Part shown: in pieces, positions 17,626 to 26,008 of the stretch | Position numbering within the stretch: position 1 is the first letter of the stretch | How the letters are laid out: each line of letters starts with the position of its first letter | Origin: an uncultured Sphingomonadaceae bacterium | GTDB taxonomy: Bacteria > Pseudomonadota > Alphaproteobacteria > Sphingomonadales > Sphingomonadaceae | NCBI GenBank assembly: GCA_947493955.1 | Contig: CANLSQ010000001.1 | Span: 744,001 to 808,000 of the forward strand | DNA: 64,000 bases | Reading direction: 5' to 3' | Notes under the pieces: model-generated | The model's database searches: none | The model's input: the letters and a program-made list of their open reading frames with translations, nothing else | What the model was told of the DNA's origin: nothing | Program-made: the position numbers and the translations under genes

Positions 17626-20205
17626 ATGAAAATAACCAAGTTTTTGACCGCTACTGCTGTGGGCGGCCTGATTTCTGCAGTTCCAGCATATGCGCAGGAC
17701 GTTCAGGAAGAAGAAACAGTTGATGATAATGTCATCATCGTGACCGCGACCAAACGCGCACAGTCGCTGCAAGAGACCCCGATTTCGGTCTCAGTGACGA
17801 CCGGAGAAACGCTAGAAGCCGCGCAAATCCGTGATGTGCTCGACCTGCAGACAGTTACGCCTTCGCTCCGCGTCAGCCAGCTTCAGACTTCTTCGGCATC
17901 AACCTTCATCATTCGTGGTTTCGGTAATGGTGATAACAACTTCGGCATTGAGCCATCAGTTGGCGTCTTTATTGATGGCGTGTTCCGCTCACGTTCGGCT
18001 GCTGCTTTGTCAGATCTCCCCAACGTCCAGCGCATTGAGGTGCTGAACGGCCCGCAATCGACGCTGTTTGGTAAGAACGCATCCGCAGGTGTTATTTCGG
18101 TTATCACGCGTGAGCCACAATTTGAATTTGGCGGTGCGGTTGAGGCCAGCTACGGCAATTTCAATTCGGTCGTCCTTAAGGCGGATGTAACCGGACCGAT
18201 CACTGATAACATCGCATTCTCTGTCAACGGCAGCTATAACCGTCGTGACGGTTACTCCACAATCCTTAATCTTGATGAAGAGCAGAATGATCGCAACCGC
18301 TGGTCCGCACGTGGACAGTTGCTGATTGAGCCATCTCCAGATTTGCGTATTCGTGCGATTGCAGATTACTCGCGTATCGATGAGGTCTGCTGTCAGGTGA
18401 GCACGGTTGTTTCCGGGCCTGTTACCGGCGCGCTCAATCTAGTGGGCGGACAGCTAAACACTGATTTCTTTAGTGATGAAGTGTTCCTTAACTTTGTGCC
18501 GACCAACGAAGTCGACAATTATGGCGGTTCAATACAAGTCGATTGGGATGCCGGCCCGATCTCGGTTACGTCAATCACCTCTTATCGTGAACTGAAGAAC
18601 TTCTTCCTGTCAGATATTGATTACACCAGTGCTTCCCTCGCGACGGAAACGCGTGATCAGGATGTCGAAACCTTCACACAGGAAATCCGAATTACTTCGG
18701 ATTTCGATGGTCCGATCAACTTCCTGCTTGGTGGTTTCTATTTTGATGAGTCTATTTCACAGGACAGCGCTATTCAGAACGGCAGCGATATCCGCGACGT
18801 GTTCGAAATTCTCGCTGGCGGCAACCCTGCCGACGTGCTGGCCGGCCTGCCATCCGTGTTCAACGGTGTAGAAGCTGGTCTCGGCCTGCCACAAGAGAGC
18901 ATCTTCAACACGCCTCTGCTGACTTCTGAGCAGTTCAGCATGGACAACACATCCTGGTCGATCTTCGGTACGGTTGATTTCGAACCAGTTGATGGGCTCG
19001 TGTTCACCGGCGGCTTCAATTATACTGACGATTCCAAGGACTTCGCGCTTGCGCAGCAGTCTTTCGACCCGCTTGGTCAGGTTAATCTGGTTGATGCCTT
19101 TATCGTTGGGGCCACTGCTGGCGCCGTCACTACTCGTGATCAGTTCCAGGCACTGCCGGCTGCAAACCAGGCCGCTCTGCTCTCCGTTGCAACTACGCCG
19201 TGTACTGCTCTTACGGCACCAAATTGTAACCAATTGATTGGTCTGGCTGCATTCCAGTTCCAACCTCCATTTGTGACCATTCCAAATGCGGTTGAAGATG
19301 GCCGGACAAATGATGACAAGTTCACCTATTTGTTGCGTGCTTCTTACGAGATATCACCTGAAGTGAACGTCTACGCCAGCTATGCGACCGGATTTAAAGC
19401 GAGTTCGATCAACCTGTCGCGCGATAGCCGTCCGTCGAATGATGTATTTACCGCTGGCCCAGGTGGATCGACATTCGCCGCTCCGTCATCGCCAATCCTC
19501 GATGCTGGCCTGGCCGTTCCAAATCTCGTCACAGGCTCGCGTTTTGCGGGGCCAGAAGAAGCTGAAGTCTATGAAGTCGGCATCAAGGCGCAATGGCCGG
19601 GAATTGGAGTCAACCTTGCTCTGTTCGATCAGACGATTGAGGGTTTCCAAAGCTTTGCTTTCACCGGAACCGGTTTCGCGCTGCGCAATGCTGGTGAGCA
19701 GTCGGTGCAGGGTTTTGAGTTGGATGTTAACGTCCAGCCAACCGACGGTCTGGTGTTCACCTTCGCAATGACCCACCTTGATCCGTTGTTCGATGACTTC
19801 CCGGGCAGTGTGCTTGGTGATCTCACCGGTCAGCGCCCAGGCGGCATTCCAGCGTGGGCAATCGCAACTTCGGCGACATACACGCATGAATTCGGAGCTT
19901 CGGGCAATCGTCTGATCACGCGCGTGGATTACAATCATGAGAGCAACACGGATATCAACAACGGTTTGCCGGAATTTAATACGAATGTGGGCAATACCGA
20001 GATCTTCCGCCGTGAAGTCAATCTCGTGAATGCTTCCATGACGCTTGCTCTCGACAACGGTCTTGAAGTTGGCATCTATGGCCGCAATCTGTTCGATGAC
20101 CGGTATATTGCGACCGTATTCGATGGTGTTGCACAATCGGGAACGGTTTCAGGCTATCCAAGCGCTCCACGTACTTATGGCGGCGTTGTTCGGTTTAAAT
20201 TCTAA
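17626..20205 (+). CDS. TonB-dependent receptor (outer membrane), first of a tandem pair
   Basis: An 859-residue outer-membrane active transporter. It has a signal peptide cleaved near AYAQD and then a TonB-box-like VIIVTATKRAQSLQETPI. The plug domain follows (FIIRGFG, GVFIDGVFRSR, RIEVLNGPQSTLFGKNASAGVI), then a 22-strand barrel ending in the C-terminal phenylalanine of VRFKF. There is no FecA-like signalling domain. The substrate is unknown: the extracellular loops are long, no transport or catabolic genes adjoin, and I see no Fur or cobalamin element upstream. AGGAG precedes the ATG by six bases, and a strong terminator follows. Confidence 0.93.
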   Translation: MKITKFLTATAVGGLISAVPAYAQDVQEEETVDDNVIIVTATKRAQSLQETPISVSVTTGETLEAAQIRDVLDLQTVTPSLRVSQLQTSSASTFIIRGFGNGDNNFGIEPSVGVFIDGVFRSRSAAALSDLPNVQRIEVLNGPQSTLFGKNASAGVISVITREPQFEFGGAVEASYGNFNSVVLKADVTGPITDNIAFSVNGSYNRRDGYSTILNLDEEQNDRNRWSARGQLLIEPSPDLRIRAIADYSRIDEVCCQVSTVVSGPVTGALNLVGGQLNTDFFSDEVFLNFVPTNEVDNYGGSIQVDWDAGPISVTSITSYRELKNFFLSDIDYTSASLATETRDQDVETFTQEIRITSDFDGPINFLLGGFYFDESISQDSAIQNGSDIRDVFEILAGGNPADVLAGLPSVFNGVEAGLGLPQESIFNTPLLTSEQFSMDNTSWSIFGTVDFEPVDGLVFTGGFNYTDDSKDFALAQQSFDPLGQVNLVDAFIVGATAGAVTTRDQFQALPAANQAALLSVATTPCTALTAPNCNQLIGLAAFQFQPPFVTIPNAVEDGRTNDDKFTYLLRASYEISPEVNVYASYATGFKASSINLSRDSRPSNDVFTAGPGGSTFAAPSSPILDAGLAVPNLVTGSRFAGPEEAEVYEVGIKAQWPGIGVNLALFDQTIEGFQSFAFTGTGFALRNAGEQSVQGFELDVNVQPTDGLVFTFAMTHLDPLFDDFPGSVLGDLTGQRPGGIPAWAIATSATYTHEFGASGNRLITRVDYNHESNTDINNGLPEFNTNVGNTEIFRREVNLVNASMTLALDNGLEVGIYGRNLFDDRYIATVFDGVAQSGTVSGYPSAPRTYGGVVRFKF

Positions 20206-20226
20206 TTTAGTCGACATCAAAAAAAG

Positions 20227-20258
20227 AGCCCCGCCGGGAAACTGGCGGAGCTTTTTTT
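20227..20258 (+). terminator. Intrinsic terminator after the first TonB receptor
   Basis: The stem is AGC/GCT plus CCGCC/GGCGG with one mismatch, closing an eight-base loop, followed by seven T residues. It lies 22 bases after the stop codon. Confidence 0.85.
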
Positions 20259-20339
20259 ATGGCTGATTTCAAACCACTTCAGTAACAAAGGTGCAAAAAT
20301 GTAACGCACTGGTGCATTTTTTTTATTTCAGTCTGGACT

Positions 20340-20353
20340 TAATCGATCGATTA
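20340..20353. promoter_or_regulatory. 14-base perfect palindrome upstream of the second TonB receptor
   Basis: TAATCGATCGATTA is a perfect palindrome, centred about 84 bases before the ATG at 20431. It has the form of an operator for a dimeric regulator. It is not a recognised Fur box. The regulator is unknown. Confidence 0.45.
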
Positions 20354-20430
20354 GTTGAAGATCAGGACATCTGGGGGGATGAGCAAAAGCTACACTCTCC
20401 AGAAAAATAGATCGGGATTGGGAGAGAAAA

Positions 20431-23346
20431 ATGCGTAAATCGTTACTGTTAGCCGCCACAGCTATAACTGCAGTGGCTTCACCAGCATGGGCACAAGCCG
20501 ATAGCGATGTTGATGACAACGTCATTATCGTGACGGCACAGCGTCAGGCACAAAGCCTTCAAGAAGTGCCAATTGCCGTTTCCGCTTTCGATTCCGAAGC
20601 CCTGGAAGCACAGCAAATTGAAAATGCATCAGATCTACAGTTAACGCTGCCTAACGTCTCTTTCACCAAAAGTAACTTTACCGCGTCGAGCTTCACCATT
20701 CGCGGCATCGGCGATCTTTGCGTCGGTGTGACGTGTGATTCTGCGACTGCCATCCACTTGAACGATGCCCCGTTGTTCAATACGCGCCTGTTCGAAACAG
20801 AATATTTCGATCTCGAACGGGTAGAGGTCTTGCGTGGTCCGCAGGGCACCTTGTTTGGCCGGAACGCAACATCTGGTGTGGTCAACGTTGTTACAGCGAA
20901 ACCAGAGTTGGGTGAATTTGCTGCATCGCTGGAGGGTGAATATGGTAATTTTCAGTCGATAAAACTCAAAGGCATGGTCAACATACCATTGGGCGATACA
21001 TTGGCATTCCGCGCTGCCGGTTTTTATCTGAACCGTGATGGCTATACGACTAACTTGTTTGATGGTTCCGACATTGATGGTCGTGACATGTATGCAGTGC
21101 GTGGGTCCATCAAATGGGAACCAACGCCAGACACCACTGTAAACCTTATGGGTTATTATTTCCGTGAGGATGATGACCGACTGCGGATCCAGAAACAAAA
21201 ATGTCAGACGGACCCAACAGGTGTTTTGGGCTGTCTCAACAATCGCCTAGACTTCGGCAAGGTCAATACTAACGCGACATTCACAGGCACTTTGAGTTCT
21301 AGGGAGTTTTTGGCCTCACAAGGTGGTGCTGGTTTTGCTACATTGGGACTTGGTAGCATTTATGACCCGAATTCCAATGGTCACGCCAACTTCACTGAAC
21401 CTAATGATGTCCGGACGGTCAATACTGACTTCAATCCTGAGTATTTTACCGACGAGTTACAATTGCAGGCGCATATTGAACATGATTTTGGACCGATCCA
21501 GGTATCCATAACCGGTCTGTATCAGGAAACAGAGGTTGACTCCCGTCAAGATTATAACCTCTCAGTTCTGTCGCGGACTACCATTGATCCTACATTGGCA
21601 ACCTTGGGCGCACTTTCTGGCGTTGGAGGGCCGTTCGAACCCTTTGCGCCGGTTCTAAATGCTGTGACATCCGGTAACCAGTTATGTACGTCGGATACAG
21701 ACACAATTGGGCTCGGTTCTTTTGGAGGTAACCGTATTTGTGCTGATACGCCAATCTCACTTGATCGTTCCAATCAGGACAATACTAGCTGGTCTATAGA
21801 AGGCATCATAAGCAGCGATCTGGACGGACCATTCAATTTCCTTCTGGGTGGTATCTATGCCGAGAATAATCTCGGCCAAAACAGTTATTATGTGAATACC
21901 TTCGCTATTGACTATATCGCCGGTATCTTGGGCGCTTCCAATGGTGGTTTCCTTGGAACACCTTATTTCCGCAACAACACTCGGGAATTCGAACTCGAAT
22001 CCTACGGCATTTTTGGTGAAGTCTATTTCGATGTCACCGACAATTTGAAGCTCACGGGCGGCCTGCGCTACAATAATGACAAGAAATTTGTCGAAGCAAG
22101 ATCTACCCTGGCGAGCTTCCTTGTACCATTTGGCCAAACAACAGACGCGTTTACTTCGCCATTTGTTGGCGGATTTGATGCCGATCCGGGTACGCCGGGC
22201 AATCAGATTGTGCAGCAACGCAGCGTTGCCTTTGACGAGATCACCGGGCGCTTCGTGATTGACTGGCAGTTCACGGATGACAATCTGATCTATGCCTCTT
22301 ACTCGCGCGGCTACAAGTCCGGTGGCATCAATCCGCCTTTGCAGCCGATTTTTGAAGTTCCTGAATCATTCGCTCCCGAGCAGATTGATGCCTTTGAAAT
22401 CGGTTCGAAAAATACATTTGCCGATGGTGCTCTCCAACTCAATTTGACGGCCTTCTACTATAAATATAAGGACCTGCAGTTGAGCCGTATTATCGCTCGA
22501 ACAGCGGTCAACGATACAATTGATGCTGATATTTATGGTGTTGAAATAGAAGGTTTCCTACGGCCCGATCCGGATTGGTTGATTAATCTCGGTTTCAGCT
22601 ATCTGAATACCAAGGTTAAGGGTGATCAGTTCTTCAGCAATCCGCGGGATCCAGGTGGTGGACGCGCGGATGCGGTCATCATCAAGGATATTTCGAACGG
22701 TGCCAATTGTGCGGTCATACCAACCACTGCCGGTGATGCAGCGACTGCAAACGGTTACGTAAATACGGTAAATACCCTGATAAACGGTGGTCTTGATCTG
22801 GATCCCACAAGCCCCGGGTTGGAAATTCAACCCGGTGCGAACCTTCAAGGCACAGCTCCATTCCCGGCTGACGGCGGTATCGCATCAACCGGGGCATTCA
22901 GTTTCTGCGGTATATTGGATGCTCTTGCTCCAACGGTTGGCGCAGGGGCCGTTGAAGTACTTAGCCCGGGTGTGCAGGTCAATTTGCGCGGCAATGATCT
23001 ACCACAGGCACCCAATGTCAAGGTGTCTGCCGGGGTGCAGTATACGCATAACTTTGATAGCGGTTGGTCGTTAGTACCTCGTGTCGATGTTGCTTATACA
23101 GGCGATCAAACGGCGAGTATTTTCAATGGCAATGTCAACAAGATAGAAGGCTTTACGCAGGCCAATGCATCGCTGCAGTTAAATGGTACCGATGATAAGT
23201 GGTTTGTTCGGGCATTTGTTCAGAATATCTTCGACAGCAACTCGATTACGGGTCAATATCTGACTGACGCATCTTCGGGATTGTTCACGAATATCTTTAC
23301 GCTCGACCCACGCCGGTATGGCATCGCGGCAGGCATCAAGTTCTAA
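20431..23346 (+). CDS. TonB-dependent receptor (outer membrane), second of a tandem pair
   Basis: A 971-residue receptor with a signal peptide (cleavage near AWAQA) and the leader DDNVIIVTAQRQAQSLQEVPI, nearly the same as in its upstream neighbour. The plug follows (FTIRGIGD, RVEVLRGPQGTLFGRNATSGVVNVV) and the barrel ends AAGIKF. It is about 110 residues longer than the neighbour, with Cys pairs in extracellular loops (for example KCQTD...LGCLNN and NCAVI...SFCGI). GGGAGAG precedes the ATG. It is probably transcribed separately from the first receptor, because a terminator and a 14-base palindrome lie between. Substrate unknown. Confidence 0.93.
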   Translation: MRKSLLLAATAITAVASPAWAQADSDVDDNVIIVTAQRQAQSLQEVPIAVSAFDSEALEAQQIENASDLQLTLPNVSFTKSNFTASSFTIRGIGDLCVGVTCDSATAIHLNDAPLFNTRLFETEYFDLERVEVLRGPQGTLFGRNATSGVVNVVTAKPELGEFAASLEGEYGNFQSIKLKGMVNIPLGDTLAFRAAGFYLNRDGYTTNLFDGSDIDGRDMYAVRGSIKWEPTPDTTVNLMGYYFREDDDRLRIQKQKCQTDPTGVLGCLNNRLDFGKVNTNATFTGTLSSREFLASQGGAGFATLGLGSIYDPNSNGHANFTEPNDVRTVNTDFNPEYFTDELQLQAHIEHDFGPIQVSITGLYQETEVDSRQDYNLSVLSRTTIDPTLATLGALSGVGGPFEPFAPVLNAVTSGNQLCTSDTDTIGLGSFGGNRICADTPISLDRSNQDNTSWSIEGIISSDLDGPFNFLLGGIYAENNLGQNSYYVNTFAIDYIAGILGASNGGFLGTPYFRNNTREFELESYGIFGEVYFDVTDNLKLTGGLRYNNDKKFVEARSTLASFLVPFGQTTDAFTSPFVGGFDADPGTPGNQIVQQRSVAFDEITGRFVIDWQFTDDNLIYASYSRGYKSGGINPPLQPIFEVPESFAPEQIDAFEIGSKNTFADGALQLNLTAFYYKYKDLQLSRIIARTAVNDTIDADIYGVEIEGFLRPDPDWLINLGFSYLNTKVKGDQFFSNPRDPGGGRADAVIIKDISNGANCAVIPTTAGDAATANGYVNTVNTLINGGLDLDPTSPGLEIQPGANLQGTAPFPADGGIASTGAFSFCGILDALAPTVGAGAVEVLSPGVQVNLRGNDLPQAPNVKVSAGVQYTHNFDSGWSLVPRVDVAYTGDQTASIFNGNVNKIEGFTQANASLQLNGTDDKWFVRAFVQNIFDSNSITGQYLTDASSGLFTNIFTLDPRRYGIAAGIKF

Positions 23347-23368
23347 AGAGATCGTCACGTGGAAAAGG

Positions 23369-23401
23369 AGCCCTGCCAGGAGACTGGCGGGGCTTTTTTT
23401 G
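23369..23401 (+). terminator. Intrinsic terminator after the second TonB receptor
   Basis: An 11-base-pair stem (AGCCCTGCCAG with CTGGCGGGGCT, one G-U) closes a GAGA tetraloop and is followed by seven T residues, 22 bases after the stop. It resembles the terminator of the first receptor in sequence and position. Confidence 0.9.
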
Positions 23402-23433
23402 TTGGGTTACGTTGCCGTGATGTAACAGGGCAC

Positions 23434-23455
23434 TCATCCTGAGCTTGTCGAAGGA
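23434..23455. repeat. Dispersed sphingomonad repeat unit (single copy here)
   Basis: It contains CCTGAGCTTGTCGAAGG, a short element I recognise as widely scattered between genes in sphingomonad and related alphaproteobacterial genomes. Only one copy is seen in this window. It sits between the second TonB terminator and tRNA-Thr. The family assignment is from memory. Confidence 0.55.
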
Positions 23456-23585
23456 CTTTGAGGATTTGGTTAGTGCAGCCCGTAGGATCATTGGTGGTCG
23501 TTACTGTTGTGTACAGCCACCCTTGCTTGCGCTGCGGGAATTTCGCGGGCGTTCGTCCCCCGGACGAACTTTGGTCCGCAAAAAT

Positions 23586-23661
23586 GGTGCCGAATATCCG
23601 ACTCGAACGGATGACCTACCGCTTACAAGGCGGTTGCTCTACCAGCTGAGCTAATTCGGCG
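23586..23661 (-). tRNA. tRNA-Thr (anticodon TGT)
   Basis: A 76-base tRNA on the minus strand with acceptor GCCGAAT/ATTCGGC, D-arm GCTCAGCTGGTAGAGC, anticodon stem ACCGC/GCGGT around CTTGTAA, T-arm ATCCG/CGGAT with loop TTCGAGT, and an encoded CCA end. It reads ACA threonine codons. Short open frames across it are chance readings. Confidence 0.97.
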
Positions 23662-23701
23662 CTGGTGTAATGGCCTTAGCCACGAACGAGCGCTCTTTGC
23701 T

Positions 23702-24574
23702 TCAAAAAACACCAAAGGTCCAGCCCTCTTTTTGTGCTATTTCATCTGTCAGCTTCGGCGGGTGCCACAGCTTTGTATCTTTACTGGCATTTTTCATCCA
23801 GGCCGCAGTTATCAGAGCATCGGTGCTGTGATCATCATAGCGGTCCAGTTTAGCAGGCAATGGCATTCCTAGGGTGCGCAGCGCTGCTTCCAGCCCTTTA
23901 CGATCACGTATCTTGCTTTTTCCTTTGGGCAGTCCAGCAGCCAGCGCAGCAATGGTCGTATAGATTTCGATGATCATTGGGCCGCTATCTGGCACCGGAT
24001 CAAAGGGCCAAACCGGAATGACACCGTTTAACTGGTGCAACATGCGCATCCCGGTCAGACTTGATTTTCCGACTTGCGCTGCACCAACAAGATTGAAGCA
24101 ACTCGCACTGTTTGCCTGACCGGTTTCGCGTTGATGCTGTTCGACCAAACGAAGCCGTCCGATGCTCCCCGTAAAAAGATCACCGACATTGTCACGACTG
24201 TGCCGAAAATGGCGTGCTGCCTGAGGGTGATCTAGGAAAGACAGGACATTCAGATACTGATCAGCGGTAGAATGTTGTTCCACTAACCTCCAGAGCTCTT
24301 TGGCGTTGGATGGACTGTCATCCCATTCCGGGAAATAGCTTCCTGCGTCATGAAAGGGTAGCGACATCGACAGATCAAAACCGATCAACATATCCTGCTT
24401 TGCGTGTGCGATCCGAAGCAACCAGTCGCGCACATCTGATCGAGACCATCTCGGATCGGGGCGGAGCAGGGCCGGTGGTCCATTCGATCCTATGGTCGCG
24501 ACCGCGATCCCATTTGGCCGCTCCGCCTTTGCGCCTGACCAGTCGACACAGGTAAAATGAGAGAAGCGCCGCAT
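23702..24574 (-). CDS. DUF429-like predicted RNase H-fold protein
   Basis: A 290-residue protein that I place tentatively with the DUF429 group. The N-terminal VDWSGAK resembles the first acidic strand of RNase H-like folds. GFDLSMSLPF and a C-terminal DDHSTDALITAAWM carry further conserved acidic residues, and IIEIYTTIAA matches the E-x-Y/H strand. Such proteins are predicted nucleases or phosphotransferases with no demonstrated reaction that I know of. No signal peptide is present. It lies between the tRNA-Thr gene and a channel gene, separated from the latter by a terminator, so it is probably its own transcript. Confidence 0.65.
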   Translation of the reverse strand: MRRFSHFTCVDWSGAKAERPNGIAVATIGSNGPPALLRPDPRWSRSDVRDWLLRIAHAKQDMLIGFDLSMSLPFHDAGSYFPEWDDSPSNAKELWRLVEQHSTADQYLNVLSFLDHPQAARHFRHSRDNVGDLFTGSIGRLRLVEQHQRETGQANSASCFNLVGAAQVGKSSLTGMRMLHQLNGVIPVWPFDPVPDSGPMIIEIYTTIAALAAGLPKGKSKIRDRKGLEAALRTLGMPLPAKLDRYDDHSTDALITAAWMKNASKDTKLWHPPKLTDEIAQKEGWTFGVF

Positions 24575-24604
24575 AGATGATCTCTAAACCATCAGTCTGG
24601 CAAA

Positions 24605-24647
24605 AGAAAAGGGCCAGCCCGCCTGGACCAGCCCTTGTTCCTTTTTA
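24605..24647. terminator. Intrinsic terminator after the CmpX-like gene
   Basis: Arms AAGGGC (24609-24614) and GCCCTT (24631-24636) enclose further complementary GGC/GCC bases. On minus the stem is followed by TTCTTTT, terminating the channel gene at 24659. Confidence 0.6.
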
Positions 24648-24658
24648 TGTCAGCTAGT

Positions 24659-25885
24659 TTATTTTTTGGCCGCCGGTTTCCGTGCAGCAGGTTTACGCGT
24701 GGCTGGCGCTTTGGATTTACCAGAACGCATGTCTTCCAGCGTTTTTGCTGCCGCATCGCGGCCGCCTAGTCCGAAGGCTAAGGCTGCGGCAACTCCGCCA
24801 CCAATGACCAGTGCGCCAAACGCCATGTTGATGATGCTGTCCGCGAGCCCCATATATTTCAGACCCATGGCAACAAACAGGACGATGGTCGCATATTTGA
24901 CGATCTGGCTACCCATGCTGCCTTCAGATGCGCCGCCGACGATTCTTGCCAATATGTTGGCGATCATGAAGCCAAGGCCGATAATCACGCCGCCAAATAT
25001 GACCTTACCGCCAAGCGCCAATACTTCATTCAGGATATTGGTTAGCTCTGGAAATTGCAGCATACGGGTCGCTGCAATCGCTGCGAAAAGCATAATGGCA
25101 ATGATCACGATTTTGGAAACGACGGATGACACTGTCGTTTTCTCGGGCAAAATGCCAAGCGCATTGACCGAACGATCAACACCAAGACCAGGCAATACCT
25201 CTTCAATCAAACCGCCAACCCAGCGCGCAATCATATAGGCGATGCCAAGCAATATTGCAGCACCGATGACCAGCGGGATAGAGGTGAAAATTGTGTTGAG
25301 TAGCGAAGTCGCTGGTTCAGTAATGGTCGACATGTTCAGCGCATCAAGAGCCAATATGGCTATGGGAATAATGATCAGAACATAGACTATCGTGCCAATG
25401 GTCTTGCTGATTGTACTGTTACCGGTAACTTCTTCGGCACCAGCTTTGTTGGCCCATTTGTCGAGATTTACAGTCATCATCGTGGTTTCGACAATCTGTT
25501 TCACAATGTTCGCAACGATCGAACCGACAAAGAAAATAATGCCCGCACCGATGATGTTCGGAATAAAGCCCATTACATCATCAAGTAGGGTTTGCAGAGG
25601 TTCGATGACGCTGTTCAGTCCAAAAGTGGAAAGCACTGCAATCAGACCGAAGAGCCAAATGAGTAAAGAAACGATCTTGCCCAGCGACATCCCGATGGAT
25701 TCTCCTGAACCGGTGTCGCGTTGCAGTAAACTGATGTTGTCGACAAGCTTAGCAAAGGCCCATTTGGCGGCTTTTGCCACGATCCATGTGAGCAGGAGAA
25801 TGATAAGCGCGACGCCGATCTTTTCCCCCCATTCCATCATGAGCTCTGTATCGAGCGCATAGTTTCCTATTCTCAATCCATCCAT
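24659..25885 (-). CDS. CmpX-like mechanosensitive-channel-related membrane protein
   Basis: About 408 residues with repeated conserved membrane helices of the CmpX/TM-helix-repeat type, related to MscS-family channels: paired segments such as FIPNIIGAGIIFFVGSIVAN, LVIGAAILLGIAYMIARWVG and VIFGGVIIGLGFMIANIL. The repeats suggest tandem duplication of a helix-hairpin unit. The final helix (GVAAALAFGLGGRDAA) matches the MscS pore-helix style. The C-terminus is a 20-residue basic Pro-Ala-Lys-Arg tail (KPAARKPAAKK). The start at 25885 is chosen because GGGG lies seven bases upstream. Gating and ion are unknown. Confidence 0.85.
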   Translation of the reverse strand: MDGLRIGNYALDTELMMEWGEKIGVALIILLLTWIVAKAAKWAFAKLVDNISLLQRDTGSGESIGMSLGKIVSLLIWLFGLIAVLSTFGLNSVIEPLQTLLDDVMGFIPNIIGAGIIFFVGSIVANIVKQIVETTMMTVNLDKWANKAGAEEVTGNSTISKTIGTIVYVLIIIPIAILALDALNMSTITEPATSLLNTIFTSIPLVIGAAILLGIAYMIARWVGGLIEEVLPGLGVDRSVNALGILPEKTTVSSVVSKIVIIAIMLFAAIAATRMLQFPELTNILNEVLALGGKVIFGGVIIGLGFMIANILARIVGGASEGSMGSQIVKYATIVLFVAMGLKYMGLADSIINMAFGALVIGGGVAAALAFGLGGRDAAAKTLEDMRSGKSKAPATRKPAARKPAAKK

Positions 25886-26008
25886 TTGCATTCCCCTAAT
25901 TCTGGACATTGTTAAGACTGTCCGAAGGTTAACACGTTCTCTAGGTGAGATATAGTGTGGAGTAGGCGCGGGATGGGCTTATGATGTAATCATATGTAAC
26001 ATCCTGAT

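Noticed and set aside
18757-19263. Minus-strand open frame inside the first TonB receptor
   Set aside because: Shadow of the receptor gene; composition follows the codon pattern of the sense strand.
20290-20325. Second possible terminator (AAAATG/CATTTT with T-run) after the first TonB receptor
   Set aside because: A weak AT stem with a long loop; the strong terminator at 20227-20258 already explains the end.
23445-23654. Open frames on plus across tRNA-Thr
   Set aside because: They cross a clear minus-strand tRNA gene and the dispersed repeat; not coding.
25984-26000. Pho-box-like pair ATGTAAT / ATGTAAC upstream of the CmpX-like gene
   Set aside because: The period is 10 and not 11 bases and it fits CTGTCAT poorly; the gene is not a phosphate gene.
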